From assembly GCF_000143415.4 (NCBI RefSeq), contig NW_003314294.1:906770-970769 (forward strand): a stretch of DNA of 64,000 nt. Direction: 5' to 3'. Every line of letters starts with the position of its first letter. The first letter of the stretch is position 1. The position numbers were made by a program, and so were the translations under genes. This document shows, piece after piece, positions 45,192 through 56,961 of this stretch. The notes under the pieces were generated by a model that was not told the origin of the DNA, did not search any database, and saw only the letters and a program-made list of their open reading frames with translations. The DNA comes from Selaginella moellendorffii (taxonomy: Eukaryota; Streptophyta; Lycopodiopsida; Selaginellales; Selaginellaceae).

Positions 45192-47079
45192 ATGCAAAAG
45201 CAAAAGGTTTCACAGGTTGCTAAGGCGTTGTTCCTGGAACTAATAATGCTCCTCACAGTTACTTCTGAAGGGAAGTTGTACACGATACCTGATAAATGGC
45301 GCATTTTCATGAACAACAGTCTCCCAGAATTCCAAGGCGGTGGCAGATCCGGGAGTTATCGCCTGGTGAGTGCTCTTCCAAAGGATAACCCTTCTAGCCG
45401 GCCAGAATCTCTACGCAGCGACGATGAAAACTTGGGCTTAGCATTCCTCAACTTCAATGGATCAAACAAGTATTACCTGGCACTGATGTTTGGCACTCGC
45501 AACTCTTCCACAGCAGCTCCCGTCTGGATAGCCAACCGGAACGCTCCAGTGTCAGGAAATTCAATGCTCGCTAAAACAGGTGGTCGCTTACAGCTCCTGG
45601 ATGCAAATGGTTCCGTGGCATGGTCTCCAAACGAAAGCGTTGCCTATATCGGCATTCAGAATTCCGGGAACTTGCAGCTCTTCGATGAATCTGAGACCCC
45701 GGTATGGAGTTCCTTTGATCGCCCATGGAGCGCACTGATGCCAAACCAGAAGCTAGTAACTGGACAGTCAGTTGTGAGTAACAAAAACGCCTCAGACCCC
45801 AGCGAAGGCTCGTATATCGCAGAGATACAGGCCAGTGGATCAGTCGGATACATGAGCATCGATTCCAAGAAAAAGCAGCCTTACATGTTGTGGAGCTTCG
45901 TCGGATCACAAATTGGCTCGCCCAGTGTAAACTGCCCAGGATATCGAACTGCTCTTTCATTCACGCCAGCAGGAGAAATGAGCATGGTATACGAACCTAT
46001 TCGTGTTGGTGGTAACGAACAGCCGTGTGGCTCTCCACTGTCCGGGGAAATATTCCCAGGGAACACCACAATGAGGTATTTCCAGCTTGCCGATGATGGG
46101 ACCATGGTTTCATACAGGCGAGAGTTGGCAAATGGAAGCTGGGAGCTCGATAGCACGAGTCAGTTCTTTCCACCGCCAGCGCCATGCGGGAGCTATGGGC
46201 TGCTCGAGAAAGGAAAGCAGTGTCAGTGCCTGACCAACGAAGCAAACAACTCTACTACCTCAGCACTTGGAAGTTGTGCCCAGCCAGAATGGTCTTCTCT
46301 TGCAAACTGCAGCTCCAGGTACGAGACCGACTTTGTAACACTCGCAGGTGCATCGTACTTCGCCAACACTTTCAACCCTCCCGATAGAACAGGCGCTGCA
46401 ATGCAAGATTGCCTCGAGCAATGCAAATCCACTTGCTCCTGTGCGGCGTTCTTTTTCGACCAGGCGCTCCAGAATTGCTTTTTCATAGAAGACGTCCTGG
46501 GAAGCTTGACGGTAGACTCGAACAAGACTCAGCAACTGTTCGGCTTTCTGAAGTACCAGAATTACTCCAGGTTAGTGCCTGTTGACAACTCATCGTCAGA
46601 CACTCCAAAGCTCCTAGTGATCGGAATTACCTCTGGAGGAGCTGCTGTAGCCATTGTAACTTTTGCGTTGCTTTTCACGATCCTGCATCGAAGGAGGGTC
46701 ATGCTCGACGAACTAAACAGTTTCCTTAAACGCTCTGGGAAACATAAGCCACATCAACATTGTCAAACTCTATGGCTTCTGTGCCGATGCTTCACACAGG
46801 CTGCTCGTCTACGAGCTCATGCCCAATGGTTCCTTGGACAGATGGATTTTCTCCGACAACAAGAACAAACTAGACTGGAAACGCTATGGAATGGTGCTCC
46901 TGGAGCTCATTGGCGGCAGGAAAAATCTAGACTGCTCTAAGATGGAGTCGCCACTGAGTTGGTATTTCCCAGCCTGGGCCATGAGCGAAATCCGGAAAGG
47001 GAACACGATGCAAGTGGTGGATCCGAACGTCAAGGACTCGGCAGACACACCTTTGCTCGTTTTTCTTTCCAATCTCTAG
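45192..47079 (+). pseudogene. RLK2 copy 2, kinase domain gutted
   Basis: Ectodomain and membrane helix are intact and open (to about residue 511). Then three deletions follow relative to copy 1: about 190 bp removing P-loop, catalytic Lys and part of the N-lobe (at about 46,729); about 270 bp removing the HLDIKPQN loop, DFG and APE (at about 46,882); and the C-terminus after DSADT. The main frame runs 582 codons and ends at 46,940 with out-of-frame kinase sequence. The product would be a membrane-anchored lectin receptor without kinase activity. Confidence 0.9.
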
Positions 47080-47509
47080 CCACGACATTCCATTCTTGAA
47101 AAGAACCTCCAAATCTGATAAAAAAAAACTAGGAGATTAAAAAAAACACTTTTGTGCATAATTCTTACTTGAGAACGTTCCGAATTTAACAGATACATTA
47201 GTGAACCAGCTCGCACAAATTCTCCTGGGATCGCTCGGCTTGTTGGCATGCACCACAGCTCCAAACTTGGCTCCGACCGAATAAGCTTTCCGCAAAAAAG
47301 TCTCTTTTCATGTCAAGCTCAAGTTCTGGGAATCAAAAACCATAATCCATTTGCCCACGGTCAGAAAGGTAAGGTTTCCATGCGTACCTAGCATTGTACA
47401 GTCCATAGCTGTTGTTCTTTATTACATGCTTGGGTACTCTTGGCAAACTGGATACTTTCTTCCAGTTCCATTCTTCACCACCTTTCCTGTCCAAGACTAA
47501 GACCACAAG
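47080..47509 (-). other. RLK2 downstream region, unit 2
   Basis: Matches 15,985-16,406. Minus-strand open stretch reads VLDRKGGEEWNWKKVSSLP and VPKHVIKNNSYGLYNARYAW, better preserved than in unit 1. Identity uncertain, possibly kelch-type. Confidence 0.35.
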
Positions 47510-47553
47510 TGATAATGATCTGAGGAGACGAGGGTACATGGTCATGGCCGAGG
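47510..47553 (-). repeat. Copia 3' LTR remnant, unit 2
   Basis: Starts TGATAATGATCTGAGGAGACG then jumps to GGGTACATGGTCATGGCCG; internal and distal parts lost. Confidence 0.5.
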
Positions 47554-50477
47554 ACTAATCTGGCGCAGTAGAGCGCGGGACTCAGACTCACTCTGTCTCT
47601 CATGCGCGAGTGCACAATAGCTGCGCCAGCACCTCACGACCGCTCCTGTTTCTCCTGCAACTGTAAACGGTTGCAATTGAGAGCAAACTTATCCTTGGAC
47701 GAGACTTGGTCAGCATATCAGCAAGCTGCTCGGTGGTCGAGCAAAATTGGAGGACAATAATGCCCTGCTGGACCTGCTCTCGGACATAGTGATAACGGAG
47801 TTGAATGTGCTTTGTCATGGAACTTTGATGTAGCTGAAAGAGCAATAGCGCTAATGTTGTCACAAAATAGCATCGTGGGCTGAACAAGAAAATGTCCAAG
47901 CTCTGTGAGCAATAAGCGAATCCAGACAGCCTCTTTGCGCGCTGAGCACGCAGAAATATATTCGGCTTCAGTAGACGACAGAGTTGTGATGCTCTGTTTC
48001 TTGCTCCTCTAAGTCAAAGTTGAGGCACCGAGAATAAAAACGTAGGCGGATGTAGATTTGCGGGTGTCTTTGTCACCAGCCCAATCTGAGTCGCAGTAGC
48101 CGCGCAAGTGGAATTGCTCATCTGATGTAAGCGCCAAGGATTTGGTACCTTTCAAGTAACAAAAGATGCGCTTATCCGCTGCCCAGTGAGCTAATCCGGG
48201 ATTTTCAGAAAATTTCGCCACGACTCCCACTGCATGCGAAAAATCTGGGCGGGTACAAATAACAAGATAAATCAGACTACCAACAGCTGCACAATACGGA
48301 ATCCTCTCCATGGAATTGCTCTCAGCTTCAGTGGTTGGAGACTGAGGTTTAGAAAGCTGAAGATTAAGCTCCATAGGTGTGGAAACTGGAGTACTGTCGT
48401 GCATATTAAAGCGTTTGAGAATTTCGTCCACATAGCGCTGCTGAGAAAGATGAATAGTTCCACGGGACCGTTCTCGAATAATATTAAGACCAAGACAAAA
48501 CTTAATATCTCCAAGATCGTCCATCTCAAATTGAGAAGAGAGCTGCTCTTTGATCTTATGTAGAAAAGAAAGACAATTTGCTAGTAAGATCAAATCGTCG
48601 ACATATAACGCAATAAGGACCATCATATTTTCAACATGTTTCTGGTACACGTTCTGATCAGCAGCATTTCTTGAAAATCCAATAGAAATGAGAAATTGGT
48701 CCATTTTGTCGAACCAAGCTTTAGGAGACTGTTTAAGACCATATAAAGCTTTCTTGAGGCGACAAACCATCCCGGGCTGCTTCTGATAACCCTCTGGTTG
48801 CTGGATGGAAATTTCTTCAGTAAGATCTCCATGCAAAAATGCTGTACGAACATCCATTTGATGCACCTCGAGATCATATTGAGCTGCTAAAGCTAGCAAA
48901 GCTCGAATAGAGGCCATGCGTACCACAGGTGAGTAAATCTCGGTAAAATCAAGGCCTGGGATTTGTGTAAATCCACGAGTCACATACCTCGCTTTAAACC
49001 GAACGACCTGATTGGCGGCATTCCTCTTAACTCGAAATAGCCATTTTGTTGAGACCACCTGGCGGTCAGCTGGCTTTGAAACGAGCGTCCCGTTCTTTTG
49101 AAGCGAGAGATACTCAGAATCCATAGCAGCTCGCCACTCCACAGCATGAGGACCTGTGAGCGCTTCAGTCACCGTTCTTGGCTCAGGAACATCGTTAGAA
49201 CCAGCAAAATAAAAACGACTTGACCGCGACCTGAAAAAGTGTTGACTTTTTCAGGTGGAATGGAAAAAGTGAGATGGAAAAAGTGGCCGGGCAGAACGAG
49301 AATAGCCGACAGGGTAGAACCAGGCCGCTCAACTTCTGGGACAAGATCTAGCTCTGGTGACTCAGGTGGCGGAAAGGGTGGGGTTGATGTTTGCTCCGGT
49401 GGAAGCGACTGCGGATGAAGAGGCGGTGGAGGATTGAGTGGTGGTGGAGGAGGTTGTTGAGCTGCTGGTGGAGCTCCCACTGAAGCTGGAAGCACCGGAA
49501 CTTCTTCCACAAGTCGCCAAGTTGAAGGAGTTGGAGTGGAAGTCTCTTTACATGGAAAGATATCTTCAAAAACCTTCACATCACGTGCTGGAAAAAACTG
49601 CCAGTCGCAAGCTTCAGCAATCGAGCAAGGTTCTTGGCATAAGCTAAGCAAGCAACCGAATACTCGAAAGTGTGCAACGGATGGCTTCTTTCCAGTCCAT
49701 AATTCTTCTGGAGTGATATTAGAAAGAGTAGATGTTGGAAGACGATTGTGAAGATAAGGAGCGGTAACAATAGCCTCTCCCCAAAAAGATTTTGGACAAC
49801 CAGCGCCAAGGAGTATTGCACGAGTAGATTCGACCAACGTGCGGTTCATGCGTTCTGCTGCTCCATTCTGCTATGGCGTCCCTGGAACGGTGAATTGCTG
49901 AACAATTCCACAATAGTTTTGAAATTTCTTGGAAACATACTCACCGCCATTATCAGACCTCAGGATTTTGAGGGATTTGCCAGTCTGCTGAAAATCCACG
50001 AAGAGGGAAAACACTTCACTTTTACGAGACATAACTCTCACTTCCACTCGCCTGGAATAATCGTCTATAAATGTGACAAAATATGTGTTGCCACCAAGAG
50101 AAGCAATTGGCATAGAACCAACATCAGAGTGAACTAGTCCAAGGAGATCAGCTGCTCGTTCATGAGAATTCTTCGGAAATGGTGCACGATGAAGCTTGCC
50201 TTGAATACACGGCTCACAAAAATCCAAAGGCTCCACTATATCCAGGTCACAAGCTGCAACAAGCTACTGCTTAACAATGCTGATGCACATGGCCAAAGCG
50301 TCGATGCCAGAGTTGCATCTTAGATTCCTTGGCCATAAATATACGAGGAGGAGGCACTAAAATAGCATCAAGCTTGTAAATATCAGCATACCTGATTGCC
50401 TTGACCCCATCAAGAGAAAAAATAATGCCTCGTTGATCTCCATAAAATTGACTAATAATCAGACTACAGAGTGGGAG
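47554..50477 (-). pseudogene. Ty1/copia pol, unit 2 (RT/RNase H nearly complete)
   Basis: The RT-RNase H frame 49,172-48,009 (387 codons) is open and has KWLFRVKRN, QMDVRTAFLHGDL, ALYGLKQSPKAWFDKM, the YVDD catalytic motif and DSDWAGDKDTRKS of RNase H. Integrase is split into frames at 49,849-49,169 and 50,236-49,871 (DNGGEY, PCIQGKLHRAPF), with a deletion of the REEKQ region. Pre-integrase HRRFGHVHQHC at about 50,280. Less decayed than unit 1, which lost several blocks. Confidence 0.85.
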
Positions 50478-50575
50478 TAGGCTTCTGCCACGTGGCACAG
50501 GGTAGTTAGGTCAGTCGCTGGTGGCCACGGCCATCCTATTTTCTCTCTTATTAGCGTCTCCTCAGATCATTATCA
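50478..50575 (+). repeat. Copia LTR in plus orientation, unit 2
   Basis: Same inverted LTR as 19,284-19,381, again abutting the pre-integrase end of pol and followed by the damaged primer site TCAGATTGTAG. Confidence 0.6.
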
Positions 50576-51245
50576 TCAGATTGTAGATCCTGATGGTTCA
50601 CCATGCTAGGAGAGACTTGTGCTTTCTGATCAACAACTGCCGACTACACAGAGTACGGCGGAACATGGGGAGCAGTAGTACTGCTGCCAGTGTATTGGAG
50701 CAGCGTTTAATCCTTTGTACAAGGAAGATTTTGCAAATTGGGCTGCCCTCCTGAAGGTTGTTTTCTTGCGTGATAATTGCGATGGGATTGTCACAGGCAA
50801 AGAACTTGAACCAGCCCAAGGTGCTCCCAAATTAGCAGATTGGAAGTGAGCCCTATCTACAATGGATATTAATTTAGGCAAGTAGTAAATTCTTGATCTT
50901 GATAATAATGCTTCCACAAATTAGACCAATCTAACCCAGTTTCTTGGTGCTCAAATGATTGAACTTATGGTCACATTGAAGGGCGAGTGCTTCACTTTAA
51001 AAGTGGATCCCCAATTGCCTGTCAAGAAATTTATCAAAGACATTCTCTACTATGAGAAGCGCCTTCAAGACGCAAAGCAGCCTCTGACTACTGTGGACAA
51101 GCAAGCAGCCCTGATCAATCTCATTCTTGATATCGAGGAGTATAAGGGTCTTCACACAACATTTCAGAATCTTCAAGGCCAGCTCACTTTTGAAGCAATG
51201 TGCTCATCTCTCAAGGAAGAAGAATGCCAACAGCAGAAATTGAAG
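50576..51245 (+). pseudogene. Copia leader and gag (UBN2-type), plus orientation, unit 2
   Basis: The uninterrupted version of the site that carries the LTR array in unit 1. Frame reads LKGECFTLKVDPQLPVKKF, KDILYYEKRLQDAKQPLTTV and LTFEAMCSSLKEEECQQQ. Confidence 0.65.
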
Positions 51246-51974
51246 ACCAAGACTAAATCCAAAAGTGAGCTGGCCTTGAAGATTCTGAAACATTGTGCAA
51301 AGACTCTCACACTTCTCGATATGGTAAGATGCCCTTGCTTTACCAAAATATTCCTTTGGCACTTCGGCCATTTTTCCTTGACCCATCCCAGCCATTGATC
51401 AGGGCTGCTCGCTTGTCCACATTAGTCAAAGGCTACTTTGTGTCTTGAAGGTGCTTCTCATAGTAGAGAGTGTCATTGATAAATTTCTCGACAGGCAATT
51501 AGGGATCCATCTTTAAAGTGGAGAACTCACCCTTCAACGTGACCACATGTTCAACCGTTTAAGCACCAAGAAACTGGGTTAGATTGGTCCAATTTGTGGG
51601 ACCATTGTTATTAAGATCAAGAAGATGAATGTACTGCTCGCCTAGACCAATACCTATTGTAGATAGGGCTCGCTTGTTGTGCAGCTTCCATACCTATTGT
51701 AGATAGGGCTTGCTTGTTGCGCAGCTTCCAGTCTGCTAATTCAGGAGCATCTTGGGCTAGTTCAGATTCTTTGCCTGCAACAATCCCATCACAATTATCA
51801 CACAAGAAAACGACATAGCCCAATTTGCAAAATCTCCCTTGTACAAAGGGATTAAACGCTACTCTAATGCACTGGCAGCAGTACTATTGCTCGCCATGTT
51901 CTGCCGTACTCTATGTAGTCAGTGGTTGTTGATCAGAAAGCACATGTCTCTCCTAGCATGACCATCAGGATCTA
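51246..51974 (-). pseudogene. Copia gag and leader, minus orientation, unit 2
   Basis: Inverted copy of the previous feature, forming the other palindrome arm. About 68 bp (51,323-51,391) replace a short stretch of unit 1 near the centre. Confidence 0.6.
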
Positions 51975-52095
51975 CATCTGAGGAGACGCTAATAAGAGAG
52001 AAAACAGGGTACATGGTCATGGCCGTGGCCACCAGCGTCTGACCTAACTACCCCCGTGCCACGTGGCAGAAGCCTGACTCTGACTAGGACTAACA
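51975..52095 (-). repeat. Copia 5' LTR, minus orientation, unit 2
   Basis: ATCTGAGGAGACGCTAATAA to GACTAGGACTAACA. The first ~8 bp of the LTR and the primer site are deleted. Confidence 0.6.
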
Positions 52096-52825
52096 ATAAG
52101 CTCCTCATGCTCATCTGTTATATCTCTTTGAGTAACCATCAATTTAATATCGCCTCCAACTTCCAGCATGTGTGAATAAGCAAGTTTAGGTGTCCTATTG
52201 TCCCAAGCATACAGCCATGTCAAGTTCTTGACATTTGCCATATCATCATTCTCTAACAACACAAGTGATGCTTGATACAATTGCGAGAATCCAAGGCCAT
52301 AGTGCACTCCTTTGATGCAAACCGTGTTCATAGACCACATCCTCATGGTCTGACGGAGAGGGTATAACCAAATGCCCACCTTTGAGTCAAAATGAAATGG
52401 CTTTAGAACATCATACCCTTGCTTGTGTGTAAGGTATCAGCATTTGAGTGCGAGCTATTGAGCTATTGAATTGATGGAATCTCCTCCCATTGCTTGGTCA
52501 CTGGGTTTCCAACCATGAAAGGCCTTTTGGAATATGGAAACCACGAGAAGATATTTCCCTGACTACTTGCGACCCATGCGGGGCAAACCAGTTCTCAATA
52601 GATATTTCTTTCCCCATCAGACTCCATGCTGGATACTTCCAGAAGCGTCTGAGCTCGTTGAATGAAGTATACCCTTGGTGCAGAAACAGGAACTTGGTGT
52701 GGGTTTTGTTCATCCATTGTTCCGTGAAGTATGGATGCCGTCGCAAATGAAACCATTCCTTACACACCGGCTGCAGCCGCAAAACATCTTCGGCTGGTAG
52801 AAAAGACAGTATATGAGCATTCCAT
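52096..52825 (-). pseudogene. F-box/kelch-like gene remnant, unit 2
   Basis: F-box PAEDVLRLQPVCKEWFHLRR, then kelch-like NPVTKQWEEIPS, VGIWLYPLRQTMRMWS and LTWLYAWDNRTPKLAYSHML in shifted frames. Better preserved than unit 1: no foreign F-box insert, and the C-terminal DITDEHEELIV remains. Still lacks a native start and has a stop after GLSWLETQ. Confidence 0.6.
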
Positions 52826-53228
52826 CTCGACTGGGCTTGAGCGTGAATCCATGCATCTGAGAGGAAGCTCTCGGTAGATTTGATGAACGAGAGAGAATCA
52901 TACCTTCTTCCCAGAGTACGCGTTCAGCAAATAGAGAAGCCTAATTTTGCCACTAGCGACTTCCACGGTATCAACACCCACGAGACGGAGTTTAAAACAC
53001 TCGATGCATCGGAGAAATCAATCACGTCATACCTTATCAAAAGACCTTACGTCCCTACGTCAAACAGCTTGATTTCTCAACAGCAAATACTAGGCCTTGC
53101 TGAAGACGGTCTGAGAAAGTTCCGAAAGAAAGGAAGAGGCTTTTCTTACTTCGGAAACGTTGCTGCGCAGATGCCACAACCGGACAGTGTGATCCAATTA
53201 CATGAACGAATCGTTCTTCGGAGACACT
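52826..53228 (-). pseudogene. Decayed WDR82 fragment (exons 7 to 4), unit 2
   Basis: Same as 37,952-38,345, keeping 9 more bases in the exon-5 part (CAGCAAATA). Confidence 0.65.
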
Positions 53229-53231
53229 TCA

Positions 53232-53570
53232 CGACCAAGCACTCCATTGCCTTTTCGTAGAAGACGTCCTGGGAAGATTCGTCGAAGAGTCAGCAACCAG
53301 AATTACTCCAGGTTGCTGCCTGTTGACAACTCATCGTCAGACACTCTAAAGCGCGGCACAGTACGAAGGAATGGATGAACCTAGTGGTGAGGAAACTCAG
53401 CACACAGCATGGACAAAAGGAGTTTGTAACAGAAGTCTCGGCTCTGGGAAACATAAGCCGCTTCCGATGCTTCAGAAGGCTGCTCGTCTACGAGCTCATG
53501 TCCAATGGTTCCTTGGAACAGATGGATTTTTTTCACTAGCAAGAACAAACTGGACTTGAAACTTCGATAG
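53232..53570 (+). pseudogene. RLK2 fragment, unit 2
   Basis: Same truncated PAN plus N-lobe pieces as 38,350-38,678, with VEESAT-type bases retained after the GRF junction. Confidence 0.75.
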
Positions 53571-53589
53571 GACAAGCTTTACTTTATCA

Positions 53590-54143
53590 CGATCACAAAG
53601 AACAACACCAGATCGCTCAAGTGTGTCAACGTGTGGGATTCACACGGCAAGGTGGCGACTTTGGCAACGTGGACGAGTCTTCCCATGGGCTTGCATCAAG
53701 AAACATACAATGGATGCCGGAATAATAACTCCTGCGCGGGTAAGTTTCTTCTTTTTCTTTTGTGATTTCTACATGTTTGTGATTACTGAGTTTCAGGAAA
53801 GCTGGTGCTTGCAAACTTGATTCCAGTCGATACACAAACCCAAGTTGGTTTTGTCTATCTGGATGAAGCATCCAGACAGTGGCAACCCTTGGCAACTATG
53901 CCTAGAGAGATTATGCCGGCAGAGCTTAGAAAAGTTGGGCTGCGAGCAGGCAATATGCATGAGTGGAGTTTGATAGTGGCGGGAGGGGAGACGGAGATCA
54001 CCTTGTTCATAACTCACTTAACGTTCGGTTGGGGTTGCATTTACAGTAAAGAAACCGGTATCTGGCGACCAGCTTGTGGCCTAAGGTCCAAAGGTGGTAT
54101 GCTGTATCCTTTCAAGCCATCATTCCATCCAGTCTCCATTTAG
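53590..54143 (+). pseudogene. Kelch-type C-terminal piece, unit 2
   Basis: Two exons around a GT-AG intron (about 53,740-53,797); reads VGFVYLDEASRQWQPLATMP and LRAGNMHEWSLIVAGGETEI to a stop. Differs from unit 1 by loss of 12 bp at ACTCCT(CACTTGTTTACT) and 6 bp at CAG(ACAGTG), both multiples of three. Confidence 0.5.
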
Positions 54144-55170
54144 TTAGAATCATCATACTCCCATTTAAAGGTGTCATGTAATTTAAGAATGAGTATGGGA
54201 AACGAATATCCTAAATAAATATTTATTTTTTAATACAACAATTTTTTTTCCAAGTTTTATTGTGAGAACATTCAACACAACAGCTCCCCAAATTCACGAA
54301 GGTAATTGCCCAGATATTTCATGTCATTAAACAAAACTCCACGACCTTGCAAAAGTTCTCTTACAACCATCTTGCGACGGGCAGCCTCCAATTCATCTTC
54401 AAACGGATCTGATCGTAAGGTTCTGGCTTGGCATAGAGCAAGTTCATTTCTTATCCCAGGTTTGTTCTTACCACCTTTTCTTGAAGAATGGATTTAAATC
54501 CAGAGCGACACTCACACTGGGCTGAAATTTGGTATTGATTTCTGTTAGAAATATTATCTATCAAAACACACCCGATTATCAATCTCTACCAGGTAGGTAC
54601 ATGGCTTTTTATTTTTCTGGTACTGGTCACTTTTTCCTTCCATATCAGCCAGCTGGAGTTGTGGCTATAGAACGTATTGTGCTGAGAGAAATCTGCAGAA
54701 TGCCAATGAAGTTATACAGCGTTTGCCATGGACAGTTCGATCGATAAGCTTGGGAAAGCTTGGGAAATACATTTTTCTATGGGGATGGAGTGCTTTTGCG
54801 CTGCTCTTTGTGTTTGCGTTGGAGAAAAAATTTTATGGGATGCCTCTGGTGGAACCAAAGAGGATCTCTGCCAAAGAAGGAGATTTCGGAAGAGTCAGTA
54901 GTGAGAGACATTATCAAACTCAATAGCAGCCCAGCAGCACCATTGCTGGCATTTGAGTGCTCCTAAACCAAAACCAGAGCCTGGTTTAGGCTCCACCACG
55001 GTAACCATCCCGACAAGACCACCTTCGGGCACGAATTTTATCGGAAACACAGCTTGAGAAGCAAGGGTCTTGATTTATTCTGGCGTGCTGATCTTGGTAG
55101 CATTTGTTCGATTGGCCTTAAGAATTTGAGGTCCGAACAAATCAAGAGACCTCTGGAAGTTTGGCAGTGC
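54144..55170. other. Region without a recognised gene, unit 2
   Basis: Matches 39,270-40,327. Contains the minus-strand open stretch DPFEDELEAARRKMVVREL ending LREFGELLC (stop 54,274-54,272) and FVPEGGLVGMVTVVEPKPG. Unrecognised, no start codons. Confidence 0.35.
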
Positions 55171-55355
55171 TCATATTATTGTTTCATCGTGTTCTTGTGT
55201 GAGATGGCAAAGTATACAACACTCATATTCGCCGTGCTTTACTACATGCTTGGGTACTCTTGACAAACTGGATACTTTCTTCGGGTTACGTTCTTCACCA
55301 CCTTTCCTATCTAAGACTAATAAGACTACAAGCTCTCTTTGATTAACATACCTGA
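55171..55355 (-). pseudogene. Kelch-like exon remnant, unit 2
   Basis: VLLVLDRKGGEERNPKKVSS followed by LSRVPKHVVKHGEY; as at 40,328. Confidence 0.35.
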
Positions 55356-55366
55356 CCAACATCCTT

Positions 55367-56742
55367 TTACAATTTGGACACGTCGGGTATCCAAAACGCT
55401 AAAACATATGAGGCAGTCGCAAACATGAGCCTTCGCGGAGCCCATTTCACCACGGCAGGAATTCCAGCGTTGTTCGTCCAGCACGCTACCTGGAATTCAA
55501 TCAAAATAAGTCTTTTTTTTTCCTCTTTTTTAGCACGAGAATTTCTCTCACCTCTGCACCGCTTAAGGAGCTCCATATTCTCAAACTTCCATCCCCGGAG
55601 CCTGAGATTCAATACTTATAGCTATCAGGAACTGATACAAACGAATGTTACCTGAGATAACATAGCGACCGTCTGGACTGAACGATGCTTCCAACGTTTC
55701 TTCGTCTCGACTGGGCTTGAGCGTGAATCCATGCATCTGGGAAGGAGCTCTCGGTATAGACTTAACGAGCGAGAGAGAAGTTTACCTTCTTTCCAGAGTA
55801 GGCATCAAGCAAATACACCCGGCTGTTTGTTGTGGAGAGAAGCATCATTTTACCATCGTTGCTAAACTTCATGCCAGCGACTTCCGCGGTATCACCACCC
55901 ACGAGAAAAGTGTCAAAAGGTCCCTGAAGCATTCGTTCGGACTTTCATAAAATTATTGGAGAATCAATCACATCTTACCTTGTCGAAAGACCTTCCGTCA
56001 AACAGCTTGATTGCTCCGCCTTCCATGGCAACAGCAAATACCAGGCCTTGTTGATCATACGCCACAGACAGTCTTCCCCGGACTCTAAGAAGACCCTGAA
56101 ATCATGGAAATGCTCTAGCCAAAGTTCTGGAAGAAAACGCAAGAAAAGAGTTTTTCTTACTTGGCAAACATTGCTGCGAAGATCCCACAACCGGACAGTG
56201 TGATCCAATGACCCAGACATGAAAGAATCGTTCTTTGGAGACATACATAGTGATACAACCCTGTGAGCAAAAGAAATAAAATAAGCATGGCCTTGGGTTG
56301 CTCCAAAGACTCACCTTTGCGTGTGTCCTCTGAAATATCGTAGAAATCTATTATCATACAACGATAGATACCGAAAGGACTCTGGAAACAAAGAAAGAAC
56401 CTCAAACACACGAAAAAACGTTCTCTCTTACCATCACTTCCATTGCTGGAGGAAAAAATCACAGCATTGGTGTGATGCGTGAAACATATGTGATCCACGC
56501 CATATCTTGCACTGTAGAGAGTCTTCATGGGCCTGGATGGAGCAAAGAAAAGGAAACTTGAAACCTCCCAAGAACTCGGGGGAAAAAATCACCTACGTCG
56601 CAGTGGCAGTATCGTAGAGCCGAATGGACGCGTCCTCCGCAGCAGTCACCACGAGATCCTCCGTGCGATGAAAATCCAAGGAGCTGATCTTCCCCCCCTG
56701 TGGGACAAGATTGCTCCTGTAAGTTGATGAAAGACTTTCCAT
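55367..56742 (-). CDS. WDR82: WDR82/Swd2-like WD40 protein, copy 2 (open frame, chimeric N-terminus)
   Basis: Nine exons on the minus strand with GT-AG sites; exon 1 56742-56597, exon 2 56532-56432, last exon ending TAA at 55,367. The joined frame reads [130 protein letters not shown] and [19 protein letters not shown]. These match human WDR82 and plant APRF1/S2L, subunit of Set1/COMPASS and of PP1 termination complexes in the nucleus. The native first ~25 residues are missing. Instead an ATG from antisense Arc1p sequence gives [17 protein letters not shown], in frame. Native promoter lost, so expression is uncertain; could be a pseudogene. Confidence 0.75.
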
Positions 56743-56877
56743 GTTTTGTTCACTCGAACGATGTAAACCGTGTGACTTCGCACTGACGAGCAGGGCATTG
56801 CAAATTACCAAGGTCTTCCCTTCCAAACCTCTAAAGGACCATGCAAATCAGCAATCGTCAATGGATCAATCAAATGA
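56696..56877 (+). pseudogene. Arc1p-like 3'-end fragment, start of unit 3
   Basis: Same truncated exon 12/intron/exon 13 piece as 42,113-42,305, but about 10 bp around the acceptor (GCAGGAACTT) are deleted. Confidence 0.85.
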
Positions 56878-56961
56878 GAACGCAAAGGTGATCCATATTT
56901 CGTGAGGAAAAAATATTCTATATACTTTATAATGGATCAAACTCTTCAACTATAGATTGGT

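Larger units (their letters stand above)
42118..56699 (+). repeat. Segmental triplication, unit 2
   Basis: 14.6 kb, collinear with unit 1 without the LTR array. Carries frameshifted RLK1, gutted RLK2, the same rearranged copia, and the open WDR82 copy. Confidence 0.85.

Noticed and set aside
51323-51391. Possible 68-bp intron (GTAAGATG...CCCAG) in gag of unit 2
   Set aside because: Has GT-AG ends but lies at the centre of the inverted repeat and is absent in unit 1; more likely rearranged filler than a spliced intron.
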